A DNA stretch of 13,527 nt from C7867-001 sp035533615 (GCA_035533615.1 DATLTM010000008.1:1-13527), one strand, 5' to 3'. Positions 5,648 to 13,404 are shown, counted from the first letter of the stretch. A program made the numbers and translations. The notes: generated by a model not told the origin, from the letters alone.

Positions 5648-7359
5648 GAGAGAGGCCTTTTGCCGCCGTGTTCGCGATGATGCTTATCGCCGCGTTTGTC
5701 ATACCCGCCGCGTTTTTTTTCGCGCCGCAGAGAGCCTCTGCCTCGACTGTTAGTTGCATCGGAGGCCTTATCGGCGGTTTAGGCCTTTCTGCCGCTGGTA
5801 CCATTGCCGGCGCCGCCGGAGTTCCCATTCCGGGCCTAAGTGGCGTCCCCGTTACAAACCTGTCGATTGAGGGATCAACGGGTTCCACTGCCGGAGCGAC
5901 CATTGGAAGCTGCGTCAATGACGTGATACTGATCCCCCTCGCTCGCGCTGCCATTCGTGCAATGCTGCAGCAGATGACGGCGAGCGTCATCAGCTGGATA
6001 AATGGCAACAACGGTACTGGCCAACCGAGCTATGTGCAGAATCTCCCTGTGTACCTCCAAAGCGTCGGAGATGCGGCAGCGCTCTCTTTCATCGCCCGCG
6101 CCGCGACCGCGTTCAATTCTCCTTTCGGTCCCGCTATCGCTTCATCGCTTCAGACCGTGTATGCACAGCAGACGAGCATGGCGGGTTTCTACGCCGCGAA
6201 TCAGTGCACGCTCGCACTGGCGTCGCCGAATCCGGCGGCATTTCTCGCGGGTGATTGGTCACAGGGAGGTATCCAAGCCTGGCTCGCGCTCACGACCGAG
6301 GACCAGAATAATCCCTATACGCTCTATCAAGCCGTGCAGAGCCAGGTCGGAAGCAATGTAAGCCAGGCACAGATTAATCAGCGGCAGGACTTGCTGGAGT
6401 CGTCCGGATTCCTCTCGTGGTGCGGCGGGAACAGTAGCGCGGCAAGCTACTCAGTTTCCTTGCGTGGAGTGAGCCCGAGCGCGCCCTGCACCAACCCGGA
6501 CGGCACACCGGCTCAAGTAATGACACCGGGATCGATCATTCACGACTATACGCAGCAGGCGGTCGTTAATTCGGGATTCCAACAGCTCATTTCCGCCACT
6601 GACCTCGACAATGCGCTCGGGGCAATCGTCTCCACGCTCCTCAATCAGGTGCTCGGCGGCTCGGGCGGTCTCTTCGGCAGCTCACAAAGTTCTGGGTCGA
6701 CATCTTCGATTACCAGCCAGCTTCAATCCTACACGAGCAGCAATGTGACATCGACACAAACGGCTTCCCAAACCGCGCAGTCGATACTTACGCAACTTAC
6801 AACCTACACGGATGCATGGAACACCATCGTCGCCACGGCGGGTACTGCTTCGACGAGCGTCGCATCGCTTGTGAACGTCTGCACGACAAACATAACTGCT
6901 GTGCAGACGCAACCACAGGCGTACACCTCCAGCAACCTTCCAACCTTTATAAATGCCGCCACCGCGCAAGTGGCGGCCGCCAAAACCGCGCTTACAGCTG
7001 AAATAACCCCGATATTTTCTCAAGCGCAAGCGGCGACCAGCACGGCCGCAACTACGCAGGCCTTCGCGCTTCAGGTCCAGTCGGAAGCATCTGGTACTGC
7101 GGGTTCGGCGGGGACGTTAGCGTCTGATGTCGCGACGCTGGTGACGATGCCACCTTCAGTAACCGATGTTTCCGCTGTGCAGGAGAACGCACAGGCGTAC
7201 GGCGGAGCGACGGCGAGCCCGGTAGGCTCGCTCACGGTCTCTGGTGGTTCTCTTGTCGACCAGATGAATCTTATCAATGCGAATGCGACGACGCTTCAGG
7301 CGACCGTCTGTGACCCGAACTCGTCCTTGTATGCGATACCCGTTAGCTCCGGCGGCTAA
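5644..7359 (+). CDS. Exported Ser/Thr/Ala/Gln-rich protein of CPR secretion-like operon
   Basis: A 571-aa protein with a signal peptide: MRERPF, a long hydrophobic core to about residue 27, and a likely cleavage near QRASA/STVS. The mature N-terminal half (about 35-335) has scattered cysteines (SCIGG, SCVND, NQCTL, SWCGG, APCTN) and blocks such as SWINGNNGTGQPSYVQ, DQNNPYTLY, SGFLSWCGG and TPGSIIHDY. From memory these resemble a family found in CPR genomes next to TrbL/VirB6 homologues. The C-terminal part (about 345-570) is low-complexity, rich in Ser, Thr, Ala and Gln, with two more cysteines (VNVC, TVCDP). The reading frame extends to GTG 5623, but I chose ATG 5644 because it overlaps the preceding stop as ATGA and starts exactly at the signal peptide. 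It ends one base before the next ATG. Probable extracytoplasmic partner of the VirB6-like protein; no enzymatic motif seen. Confidence 0.85.
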   Translation: MRERPFAAVFAMMLIAAFVIPAAFFFAPQRASASTVSCIGGLIGGLGLSAAGTIAGAAGVPIPGLSGVPVTNLSIEGSTGSTAGATIGSCVNDVILIPLARAAIRAMLQQMTASVISWINGNNGTGQPSYVQNLPVYLQSVGDAAALSFIARAATAFNSPFGPAIASSLQTVYAQQTSMAGFYAANQCTLALASPNPAAFLAGDWSQGGIQAWLALTTEDQNNPYTLYQAVQSQVGSNVSQAQINQRQDLLESSGFLSWCGGNSSAASYSVSLRGVSPSAPCTNPDGTPAQVMTPGSIIHDYTQQAVVNSGFQQLISATDLDNALGAIVSTLLNQVLGGSGGLFGSSQSSGSTSSITSQLQSYTSSNVTSTQTASQTAQSILTQLTTYTDAWNTIVATAGTASTSVASLVNVCTTNITAVQTQPQAYTSSNLPTFINAATAQVAAAKTALTAEITPIFSQAQAATSTAATTQAFALQVQSEASGTAGSAGTLASDVATLVTMPPSVTDVSAVQENAQAYGGATASPVGSLTVSGGSLVDQMNLINANATTLQATVCDPNSSLYAIPVSSGG

Positions 7360-7360
7360 T

Positions 7361-9565
7361 ATGAAAAGATTTCTTCCAACATTGTTTATACTCCTCGCGC
7401 TTATCATAAGCGCCGCGCCCGCCGTGTATGCTCAAGTACAGTATGATACGCCTCAGATTAATGCCCAGGCCGCCGCTATTGATGCTGCGGCGACTGGTCA
7501 AAGCGCAGGCACCGTTGGAGCCGCGATCACTGCCGCTGCTACCAAACAGTCTGCGGCCGCCGCGAACGGCGGAAGTACGTTGTCGGCAAACCCGTCTCTG
7601 GGGGCTGACACCGCCTCTCAATACGGCGCCGTCATGACCTGGATTATGAAACTCTTCGCCTGGCTCCTCGGCGTCGCAGCGCTCACGCTCGACTACGCGG
7701 TGTATTACACCGTTGTTACGATGGGGAACTATGTGCACAATCTCACTGCCGTTGGCGTGGCTTGGCGTATTCTGCGCGACATCGGGAACATCATGCTCAT
7801 ATTCGGCTTTCTCGCCGTAGGTATAACGACTATCCTTAACGTGAACTGGTATGGCGGAGGGACCAAGATGCTCCCGATGCTCATTGTCGCCGCTGTCTTT
7901 CTCAACTTCTCGCTTTTCATAACCGAGGCGGTTATCGACACAGGCAATCTCTTCGCGACCCAATTCTTCACGCAGATAAACGGCGGCTCGTTGCCAACCG
8001 TCGGACCGTCCGGGTTATCCGCCGGCGGGGTCGTCTTGACGACAGCGAACGAGGGAATTTCTAACAGAATCATGGGTCAGCTGGGACTCCAGAATATTTA
8101 TAACGCCGCCAATACGAACTCGCAGATACTTCAAGGGGGATACTCCTGGATTATCGGCTTTATGGGCATCATCCTCTTTCTTGTTGCGGCATTCGTGATG
8201 TTCTCGCTCGCCTTTGTGCTCATCGCTCGTTTTGTCGCGCTCATTTTCCTCATCATTCTCGCACCGGTTGGCTTCGCAGGGCTTGCCGTGCCTATGCTCG
8301 CGAGAAGGGCGAAACAATGGTGGGATAAGCTTTTTGAACAAACCATCACCGCGCCGGTACTCCTCTTGATGCTCTATATCGCTCTCGCCGTCATTACCGA
8401 TGCGCAATTTCTTAAGGGTTTCGGTGTAAAGGGCGGTTCTTCTTCTGCCGCGGGATTCTGGACAGGCTTCTTTCAGGTCACCACGGGCGCGACTAATCTC
8501 GCCGGCTTTGGTGCGATGCTCCTTTCCTTTCTCGTCGCGATGGGGCTCCTCATCGCAGTGGTCATCCAATCCAAAAATCTCTCCGCCTTTGGCGCCGCCG
8601 GTGCGTCGAAACTTGCCGGTAAGCTCACTTTCGGTGCAACTGCGTGGGGAGTAAACAGGACTCTTGGACGAGGTGCATATTTTGCCTCACGTGGACTACG
8701 ACATAGTGAGAAGTTTAACAAGATAAATGCGATGACCGGACGTGTGATGTCAGGAACCCTTGATCGTGTTGCAACAGCGAGCTTTGATGTTCGTGGCGCG
8801 ACAATCGGGGGCGGTTTGAAGGGCCTCGGTATTGAAGCTGGAGCAGCACAGAAGGATGGTTTTGTTGGCGCGCGCAAGCAGAACATCAAGGCGCACGAGG
8901 AAGAGGCGAAGCGGATCGAAGAGGCACATAAGGAAGCATTTAAAGAGACTCCAGAAGAGTTAGAGACAATCGCGAGAGCAACACGAGAGCAGGATGAAGC
9001 GGAGAGAGCACGGGATGGAATTCAGAAAGAAAAGGATAGCGCGAACGAGAGAATCAGTCGCTATAAAGATGAGATCAAGCGACTTACAGAGATTAGCAAA
9101 GCTGATACAGATGCCGGACGTCCGTCATCCGTTGCCAAGTCCATCGAGGTAGCACAACAGAACCTCAAAGATAGCAATGTGGACCTCACAAGAGCAACAT
9201 CAAAATTTGCTGCAGCCGAGATTGTTTTTGCAAAGATGAAGGCGAAAAAAATCAAAGTGGAAAAGGCTCCGGATGAGAGGATGAAGGCCTCTATTAAAGC
9301 AGGCAAGCAGGCATATGCCGAAGGCATTGATCATCTCCTCAATCCAATTACATTTGTCGCATATGGTCCTGACACCGCAGCTGCCGCGCGGAAGATTATC
9401 AGAGAGGCGAATAAGAAAAAATCTTCTAGAGAGGAGTTGGCGGATTGGGCGAAGAAGGTGATTGCTGAAGAAGAAGCCGAGAAGAAGAGTCCAGCGGGCG
9501 AAGCTGCGGAAGAAAAGAAGAGGGAACCCGAGACATCTACGAAGCCTGAAGTGGCAAAACCATAA
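7361..9565 (+). CDS. VirB6/TrbL-like polytopic membrane protein with charged coiled-coil tail
   Basis: A 734-aa membrane protein, likely the inner-membrane channel component of a type IV secretion-like system. Residues 1-24 look like a signal peptide (MKRFLPTLF to AVYA/QVQ), and an Ala/Gln-rich linker follows. Hydrophobic segments lie at about 92-119, 141-160, 169-191, 262-288, 289-311, 330-346 and 380-402. Loops include RDIGNIMLIFGFLAVG and the amphipathic RRAKQWWDKLFEQTITAP, the pattern of VirB6/TrbL-type proteins. Residues 415-505 form a glycine-rich, basic stretch. Residues about 505-630 are highly charged and predicted coiled coil (AHEEEAKRIEEAHKEAF, EQDEAERARDGIQKEKDSAN), and the last 50 are Lys/Glu-rich. 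I chose ATG 7361, one base after the previous stop; the open frame back to 7277 only adds a basic leader read from the preceding gene. The soluble tail is more AT-rich and AGA-rich than the membrane part. Confidence 0.88.
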   Translation: MKRFLPTLFILLALIISAAPAVYAQVQYDTPQINAQAAAIDAAATGQSAGTVGAAITAAATKQSAAAANGGSTLSANPSLGADTASQYGAVMTWIMKLFAWLLGVAALTLDYAVYYTVVTMGNYVHNLTAVGVAWRILRDIGNIMLIFGFLAVGITTILNVNWYGGGTKMLPMLIVAAVFLNFSLFITEAVIDTGNLFATQFFTQINGGSLPTVGPSGLSAGGVVLTTANEGISNRIMGQLGLQNIYNAANTNSQILQGGYSWIIGFMGIILFLVAAFVMFSLAFVLIARFVALIFLIILAPVGFAGLAVPMLARRAKQWWDKLFEQTITAPVLLLMLYIALAVITDAQFLKGFGVKGGSSSAAGFWTGFFQVTTGATNLAGFGAMLLSFLVAMGLLIAVVIQSKNLSAFGAAGASKLAGKLTFGATAWGVNRTLGRGAYFASRGLRHSEKFNKINAMTGRVMSGTLDRVATASFDVRGATIGGGLKGLGIEAGAAQKDGFVGARKQNIKAHEEEAKRIEEAHKEAFKETPEELETIARATREQDEAERARDGIQKEKDSANERISRYKDEIKRLTEISKADTDAGRPSSVAKSIEVAQQNLKDSNVDLTRATSKFAAAEIVFAKMKAKKIKVEKAPDERMKASIKAGKQAYAEGIDHLLNPITFVAYGPDTAAAARKIIREANKKKSSREELADWAKKVIAEEEAEKKSPAGEAAEEKKREPETSTKPEVAKP

Positions 9566-9576
9566 CCGAGGCATTT

Positions 9577-10254
9577 ATGGATCAGGACAAACCAGAACCG
9601 ACACTAGAAGAAAGCATCAGGCAGGTGATAAGGACCCTGCCGCCGGTCATTCGTGCGTACTTCGCGCAGGGGAAGTACACCATCATCGCGCAAAACTTGA
9701 TGGCGAAATACGGCCTACGTATCGATCAAGGAGGAGTGCTTGAGCGCGAAATAATGCTCCTTCTTATGGGTATTGATAATCCAGACGAATTCATCCAAGT
9801 GCTCGCCGAAGAAGCGAAGCTCGACCAGAAAACTATTACCAACATCGTGCAAGACGTGAATACGCAAATTTTCGTTCCGTTGCGAGAAGAAGAAGAAAAG
9901 AAGGGCGGTATGATGGCTACGCCACCGGCATCAGAACAACCGAAAACCTATTTTCACTTGGAGAACAAAATAGTCCCTCCTTCGCGCCCCGCTGTACAGC
10001 CACCCCGCTCTGGAGTCTCGGGGTCAGTTGGTGGTACGAAACTGCTTGAAGACCACGAAGAGTCGCATATCGAGTTCCACGCGGCGCCAATGCCCAATAT
10101 ACCGAGTATTTCCATTTCCCCAATCGCTTCCAAGAACGAAACTCCGAGTGTCCCGATACCACCAAAGTCCGGTGCTCCGACAGCCCCAGTTACTCCTCCT
10201 GCGTCGGCAAGACCATATGCGGGAGATCCGTATCGCGAACCGATTGAACCATAA
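9577..10254 (+). CDS. Cytosolic protein with helical N-domain and proline-rich tail
   Basis: I do not recognise a named family for this 225-aa protein. Residues 1-110 look like a compact helical domain (SIRQVIRTLPPVIRAYFAQG, EREIMLLLMGIDNPDEF, TITNIVQDVNTQIFVPLR). After an acidic linker EEEEKK, residues 115-225 are disordered-looking and proline-rich, with the block TYFHLENKIVPPSRP and repeated PP/PIPP segments. There is no signal peptide or membrane span, so it is cytosolic, unlike the three genes before it. GAGG at 9568-9571 is a fair Shine-Dalgarno, five bases before the ATG and among the few in the window. It follows the VirB6-like gene by 11 bases and is the last gene of the operon, so it probably meets the cytoplasmic tail or an ATPase of the machine; this is inferred from position only. 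Confidence 0.83.
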   Translation: MDQDKPEPTLEESIRQVIRTLPPVIRAYFAQGKYTIIAQNLMAKYGLRIDQGGVLEREIMLLLMGIDNPDEFIQVLAEEAKLDQKTITNIVQDVNTQIFVPLREEEEKKGGMMATPPASEQPKTYFHLENKIVPPSRPAVQPPRSGVSGSVGGTKLLEDHEESHIEFHAAPMPNIPSISISPIASKNETPSVPIPPKSGAPTAPVTPPASARPYAGDPYREPIEP

Positions 10255-10262
10255 TCAGCGAG

Positions 10263-10291
10263 TTGCATTCTCTCGTACTCTTATATATAGT
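10263..10291 (+). promoter_or_regulatory. Promoter of the str operon (rpsL-rpsG-fusA)
   Basis: TTGCAT (10263-10268) and TATAGT (10286-10291) are separated by exactly 17 bases within an alternating TA run, a good housekeeping-type promoter. Transcription would begin near 10298, giving a leader of about 30 bases that opens almost at once with the hairpin at 10300-10314. It lies eight bases after the stop of the secretion-like operon. Confidence 0.6.
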
Positions 10292-10299
10292 GCCTCTAT

Positions 10300-10318
10300 C
10301 CCGCAGTTCGCGGGTTTT
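10300..10318 (+). terminator. GC hairpin plus T-run between secretion-like operon and rpsL
   Basis: CCCGC (10300-10304) pairs with GCGGG (10310-10314) across a five-base loop AGTTC and is followed by TTTT, the shape of an intrinsic terminator for the upstream operon. It lies downstream of the rpsL promoter, so for transcripts from that promoter it would instead be a stem-loop at the very 5' end of the mRNA. The stem is only five base pairs, so termination strength is uncertain. Confidence 0.45.
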
Positions 10319-10327
10319 CTCACTCAA

Positions 10328-10741
10328 ATGGCCACCATCAATCAGCTCTCTAAAAGGGGACGCAAAAACAAATCGTCGAAGACGAGCGTGCCCGCGCTCG
10401 CCCGCGGTTTCAACGCACTCAAAAATCGTCCGACCTACTACCCGTCGCCCTTCAAACGCGGCGTCTGCACCAAGGTGACCACTAAGACCCCGAGAAAGCC
10501 GAATTCCGCTATCCGCAAGATCGCCCGTGTTCGGCTCACCAATGGTATGGAAGTTACGGCCTACATTCCCGGAGAGAGTCACAACCTCCAGGAACATTCG
10601 GTGGTGATGCTCCGTGGCGGCCGCGTAAAAGACATCGGCGTTCAGTACACCATCGTGCGTGGCAAGCTTGATACCGCCGGCCTTGAGAAGCGCCGCACGG
10701 CCCGATCGCGCTATGGTGCGAAGCGTCCGAGCGCGAAATAA
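10328..10741 (+). CDS. rpsL: 30S ribosomal protein S12
   Basis: S12 sits at the decoding centre of the small subunit and controls translational accuracy. At 137 aa it matches Bacillus-type S12 in length, with a longer segment before KRGVCTKV than the E. coli protein. Family blocks are clear: MATINQLSKRGR, KRGVCTKV, KPNSAIRKIARVRLTNG, GESHNLQEHSVVMLRGGRVKD and ARSRYGAKRPS. Two positions in the streptomycin/accuracy region are unusual: Arg56 stands where E. coli has Lys43 (TPRKPNSA instead of TPKKPNSA), and after K101-D102 the sequence runs IGVQY, lacking the residue equivalent to Pro91 in KDLPGVRY. I chose ATG 10328 because it gives the canonical N-terminus; the frame is open further upstream without homology. 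There is no Shine-Dalgarno; a pyrimidine-rich stretch follows the leader hairpin. rpsG begins two bases after the stop. Confidence 0.98.
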   Translation: MATINQLSKRGRKNKSSKTSVPALARGFNALKNRPTYYPSPFKRGVCTKVTTKTPRKPNSAIRKIARVRLTNGMEVTAYIPGESHNLQEHSVVMLRGGRVKDIGVQYTIVRGKLDTAGLEKRRTARSRYGAKRPSAK

Positions 10742-10743
10742 TC

Positions 10744-11208
10744 ATGCGTCGACCACTAAAAAAGAAGCGCACCTGGCGCCCCGACCTTAAATACGGTTCG
10801 GAAAACCTGGCACGCTTCATCAATACGATTATGTGGGACGGCAAGAAGGACACTGCGCGCGCGGTCGTCTATGATGCCCTCGCAGCTATCGAGAAGAGTG
10901 GTGCCAATCCACTCGAGACATTTGAAGCGGCACTCCGCAATGTCTCACCTCTTATGGAAGTCCGTTCTCGTCGTGTCGGCGGGGCCAACTACCAAGTGCC
11001 TCGCGAAGTTCCTCAGTCCCGCCGCCTCGCGCTCTCGTTCCGCTGGCTTATCGGTACTGCACGCGCGAAGAAAGGTAAGCCGATGGCCGAGAAACTCGCC
11101 GCCGAGCTTCTCCTCGCGGCAAAGAACGAGGGCGATGCTATCAAGAAAAAAGACGAGATGCACCGTATGGCTGATGCGAACAAGGCCTTCGCCCACTTCG
11201 CGTGGTGA
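10744..11208 (+). CDS. rpsG: 30S ribosomal protein S7
   Basis: S7 is the primary assembly protein for the 3' major (head) domain of 16S rRNA and contacts the E-site tRNA. It is 154 aa, a usual length. Visible family features are the basic N-terminus, YGSENLARFINTIMWDGKK (17-35, the S7 signature region), VRSRRVGGANYQVPREVP (73-90), QSRRLALSFRWLI (91-103) and the closing block ANKAFAHFAW. It is co-transcribed with rpsL (two-base gap). No Shine-Dalgarno is seen, so reinitiation after rpsL is likely. In E. coli S7 represses its own operon by binding the rpsL-rpsG spacer. A two-base spacer leaves no room for that element, so any such feedback here would have to act elsewhere. Confidence 0.97.
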   Translation: MRRPLKKKRTWRPDLKYGSENLARFINTIMWDGKKDTARAVVYDALAAIEKSGANPLETFEAALRNVSPLMEVRSRRVGGANYQVPREVPQSRRLALSFRWLIGTARAKKGKPMAEKLAAELLLAAKNEGDAIKKKDEMHRMADANKAFAHFAW

Positions 11209-11224
11209 TTTTGTAATAAAATCA
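11206..11224 (+). other. A/T-rich inverted repeat over the rpsG stop, upstream of fusA
   Basis: TGATTTT (11206-11212) and AAAATCA (11218-11224) can pair over a five-base loop GTAAT, with the rpsG stop inside the first arm. The stem is weak (mostly A-T) and lacks a following T-run, so it is not a terminator. The rest of the 48-base spacer before fusA holds a lone TATAGA (11225-11230), a possible -10 with no -35, and no Shine-Dalgarno. Confidence 0.3.
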
Positions 11225-11256
11225 TATAGAGCCTATCGACGGGTTACTTTTAAATT

Positions 11257-13404
11257 ATGCAAAGGGATTATCCGCTAGAGAAAGTTAGAAACTTCGGCAT
11301 CATCGCGCATATCGACGCGGGCAAGACGACCACGTCCGAACGCGTCCTTTTCTATACGGGTGCCCAGCACAAGATCGGCGAGGTGCACGAGGGAGAGACC
11401 ACGACCGACTGGATGGAACAGGAACGCGAGCGCGGTATCACCATCACCGCGGCCGCCATTACCTGTTTCTGGACCATAACGGGCGAGAAAGACAAAAAGG
11501 ACGTCTCTAAGAAATTCCGTTTCAATATTATCGATACACCAGGACACATCGACTTCACCGCCGAAGTAAAGCGCTCGATGCGCGTACTTGACGGCGCTAT
11601 CGTGGTTTTCGACGGCGTTGCTGGCGTTGAACCGCAGTCTGAGACAAACTGGCGATACGCCGATGAGGCTGCGGTTCCGCGCGTCTGCTTCATTAACAAG
11701 CTTGACCGAACGGGTGCATCGTTTGAAAAGTCGTATGCGAGCATTCTTGACCGGCTCTCGCCAAAGGCCATTCGCATGCAGATCCCTATCGGGGAAGAAA
11801 GCGCACATGAAGGTTCTATCGATCTTCTTACCATGAAGTCATACACTTTTTCGGGGAACATGGGCGAACAGGTCATTGAGGGCGAGATCCCGGCAAACTT
11901 GCTTGAAGACGCGAAGAAATATCGCGCCGAACTTATCGAGCGCATTGTGGAACAGGATGATGCGGCGATGGGCGCATATCTCGATGGGAAAGAGCCATCT
12001 CTGGGCGAACTGAAAGCTATTTTGCGCAAGGCGGTCATTACTAATGAGATTTTTCCGGTGTACACGGGTTCCGCGCTGAAGAATAAAGGTGTCCAGCTTA
12101 TCCTCGACGCAGTCGTTGACTTTCTTCCGTCGCCTTTGGATCTCAAGCCAGTCACCGGCACCAACCCAAAAACCGGCGAGCCGGTCGAGCGTCATGCTTC
12201 CGACGACGAACCCTTCTGCGCTCTCGCGTTTAAGCTCCAGACCGACCCCTTCGTTGGCGCGCTAACCTTCTTCCGCGTCTACTCCGGCACGCTCTCCGCC
12301 GGTTCGTACGTTTACAATTCGACGACCGGTTCTAAAGAGCGTGTCGGTCGTATTGTTCGGCTTCAGGCCGACAAGCGCGAAGAGGTCGCTCAGGTATTTA
12401 CGGGCGAGATCGCGGCTGCCGTCGGCCTTAAAGACACCAAGACTTCTCACACGCTTTGCGACGAGGCGAATCAAATTGTACTCGAGGAAATAAAATTTCC
12501 CGAGCCGGTGGTTAGCTTACGCATCGAGCCGAAGACGAAAGCCGATCAGGAAAAAATGGGTACCGCACTCCGCAAGCTCTCGGACGAGGACCCGACGTTC
12601 CGCATTAAGACCGACGAGGAGACGAACGAGACCATCATCTCCGGCATGGGCGAACTGCATTTGGAAATCCTCGTGGACCGCATGAAGCGTGAGTTCAATG
12701 TTGTTGCAGATGTAGGGAAGCCGCAGGTTGCGTATCGCGAGACGATTCTTGGTAGTGCTGAAGCGGAAGGGAAGTACATCAAGCAGACCGGCGGTCGCGG
12801 CCAGTACGGGCATGTGAAGATACGGATGAAGAAGATGGAGCCGGTGGATCCAGAAAAGAAAGTCGCGAAAAACGTCATGCGCGAGGATCATTTTGAATTC
12901 ATCAACAACATAAAAGGAGGTGTCATCCCGCAAGAATTCATCGCACCAGTCGAAAAAGGTCTGCGCGAAGCGATGGCGAGAGGTTTCCTCGCCGGCTTTC
13001 CGATGGTGGACATATCGGTCGATCTTTACGATGGCTCGTACCACGATGTAGATTCCTCGGAAATCGCTTTCAAGATTGCCGCATCGATGGCGTTCCAAGA
13101 GGCGGCGGCGAAGGCGAAGGCCGTCATTCTCGAGCCGATTATGCGCGTGGAGGTCATCGTTCCGGACCAATTTATGGGCGATATCACTGGCAGCCTGTCT
13201 GGTAAGCGCGGTCAGATAGAAGGAATGGAAGAGCGGGGCATGAACAAGGTTGTACACGCGAAAGTCCCGCTCTCCGAAATGTTCGGCTACACGACCACAC
13301 TCCGTTCCATGACCGAAGGTCGCGGCTCTATGACCATGGAATTTGATCATTACGACGTTGTTCCAAACAACATCGCGACCGACATTATCGCGTCCCGCAA
13401 GTGA
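11257..13404 (+). CDS. fusA: Translation elongation factor G
   Basis: EF-G is the GTPase that moves tRNAs and mRNA through the ribosome after peptide transfer and works with RRF in recycling. It is 715 aa, full length. GTPase motifs are G1 AHIDAGKTT (17-25), switch I RGITIT (59-64), G3 DTPGHIDF (93-100), G4 NKLD (147-150) and G5-like GSALKNKGVQ (about 271-280). The later domains show ISGMGELHLEIL in domain III, YIKQTGGRGQYGHVKI at the start of domain IV, the domain IV/V block LYDGSYHDVDSSEIAFKIA, and IMRVEVIVPDQFMGDITGSLSGKRG in domain V. The ATG at 11257 gives the normal short lead before VRNFGIIAHID. The gene lies 48 bases after rpsG, in the usual str order, without a Shine-Dalgarno. The expected next str gene, tuf, does not start within the 120 bases that follow. 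Confidence 0.98.
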   Translation: MQRDYPLEKVRNFGIIAHIDAGKTTTSERVLFYTGAQHKIGEVHEGETTTDWMEQERERGITITAAAITCFWTITGEKDKKDVSKKFRFNIIDTPGHIDFTAEVKRSMRVLDGAIVVFDGVAGVEPQSETNWRYADEAAVPRVCFINKLDRTGASFEKSYASILDRLSPKAIRMQIPIGEESAHEGSIDLLTMKSYTFSGNMGEQVIEGEIPANLLEDAKKYRAELIERIVEQDDAAMGAYLDGKEPSLGELKAILRKAVITNEIFPVYTGSALKNKGVQLILDAVVDFLPSPLDLKPVTGTNPKTGEPVERHASDDEPFCALAFKLQTDPFVGALTFFRVYSGTLSAGSYVYNSTTGSKERVGRIVRLQADKREEVAQVFTGEIAAAVGLKDTKTSHTLCDEANQIVLEEIKFPEPVVSLRIEPKTKADQEKMGTALRKLSDEDPTFRIKTDEETNETIISGMGELHLEILVDRMKREFNVVADVGKPQVAYRETILGSAEAEGKYIKQTGGRGQYGHVKIRMKKMEPVDPEKKVAKNVMREDHFEFINNIKGGVIPQEFIAPVEKGLREAMARGFLAGFPMVDISVDLYDGSYHDVDSSEIAFKIAASMAFQEAAAKAKAVILEPIMRVEVIVPDQFMGDITGSLSGKRGQIEGMEERGMNKVVHAKVPLSEMFGYTTTLRSMTEGRGSMTMEFDHYDVVPNNIATDIIASRK

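Noticed and set aside
7277..7360. 28-residue N-terminal extension of the VirB6-like protein
   Set aside because: Arg-rich sequence read out of frame from the preceding gene; MKRFLPTLF at 7361 is a normal signal-peptide start, one base after the previous stop.
10028..10327. 100-residue N-terminal extension of S12
   Set aside because: S12 begins MATINQL at 10328; the extension crosses the promoter, the hairpin and the end of the upstream gene.
11257..13404. Extra residues between the switch region and DTPGH in EF-G (about 72-90) as an unusual insertion
   Set aside because: EF-G proteins vary in length here and E. coli EF-G also has a loop at this site, so it is not remarkable.
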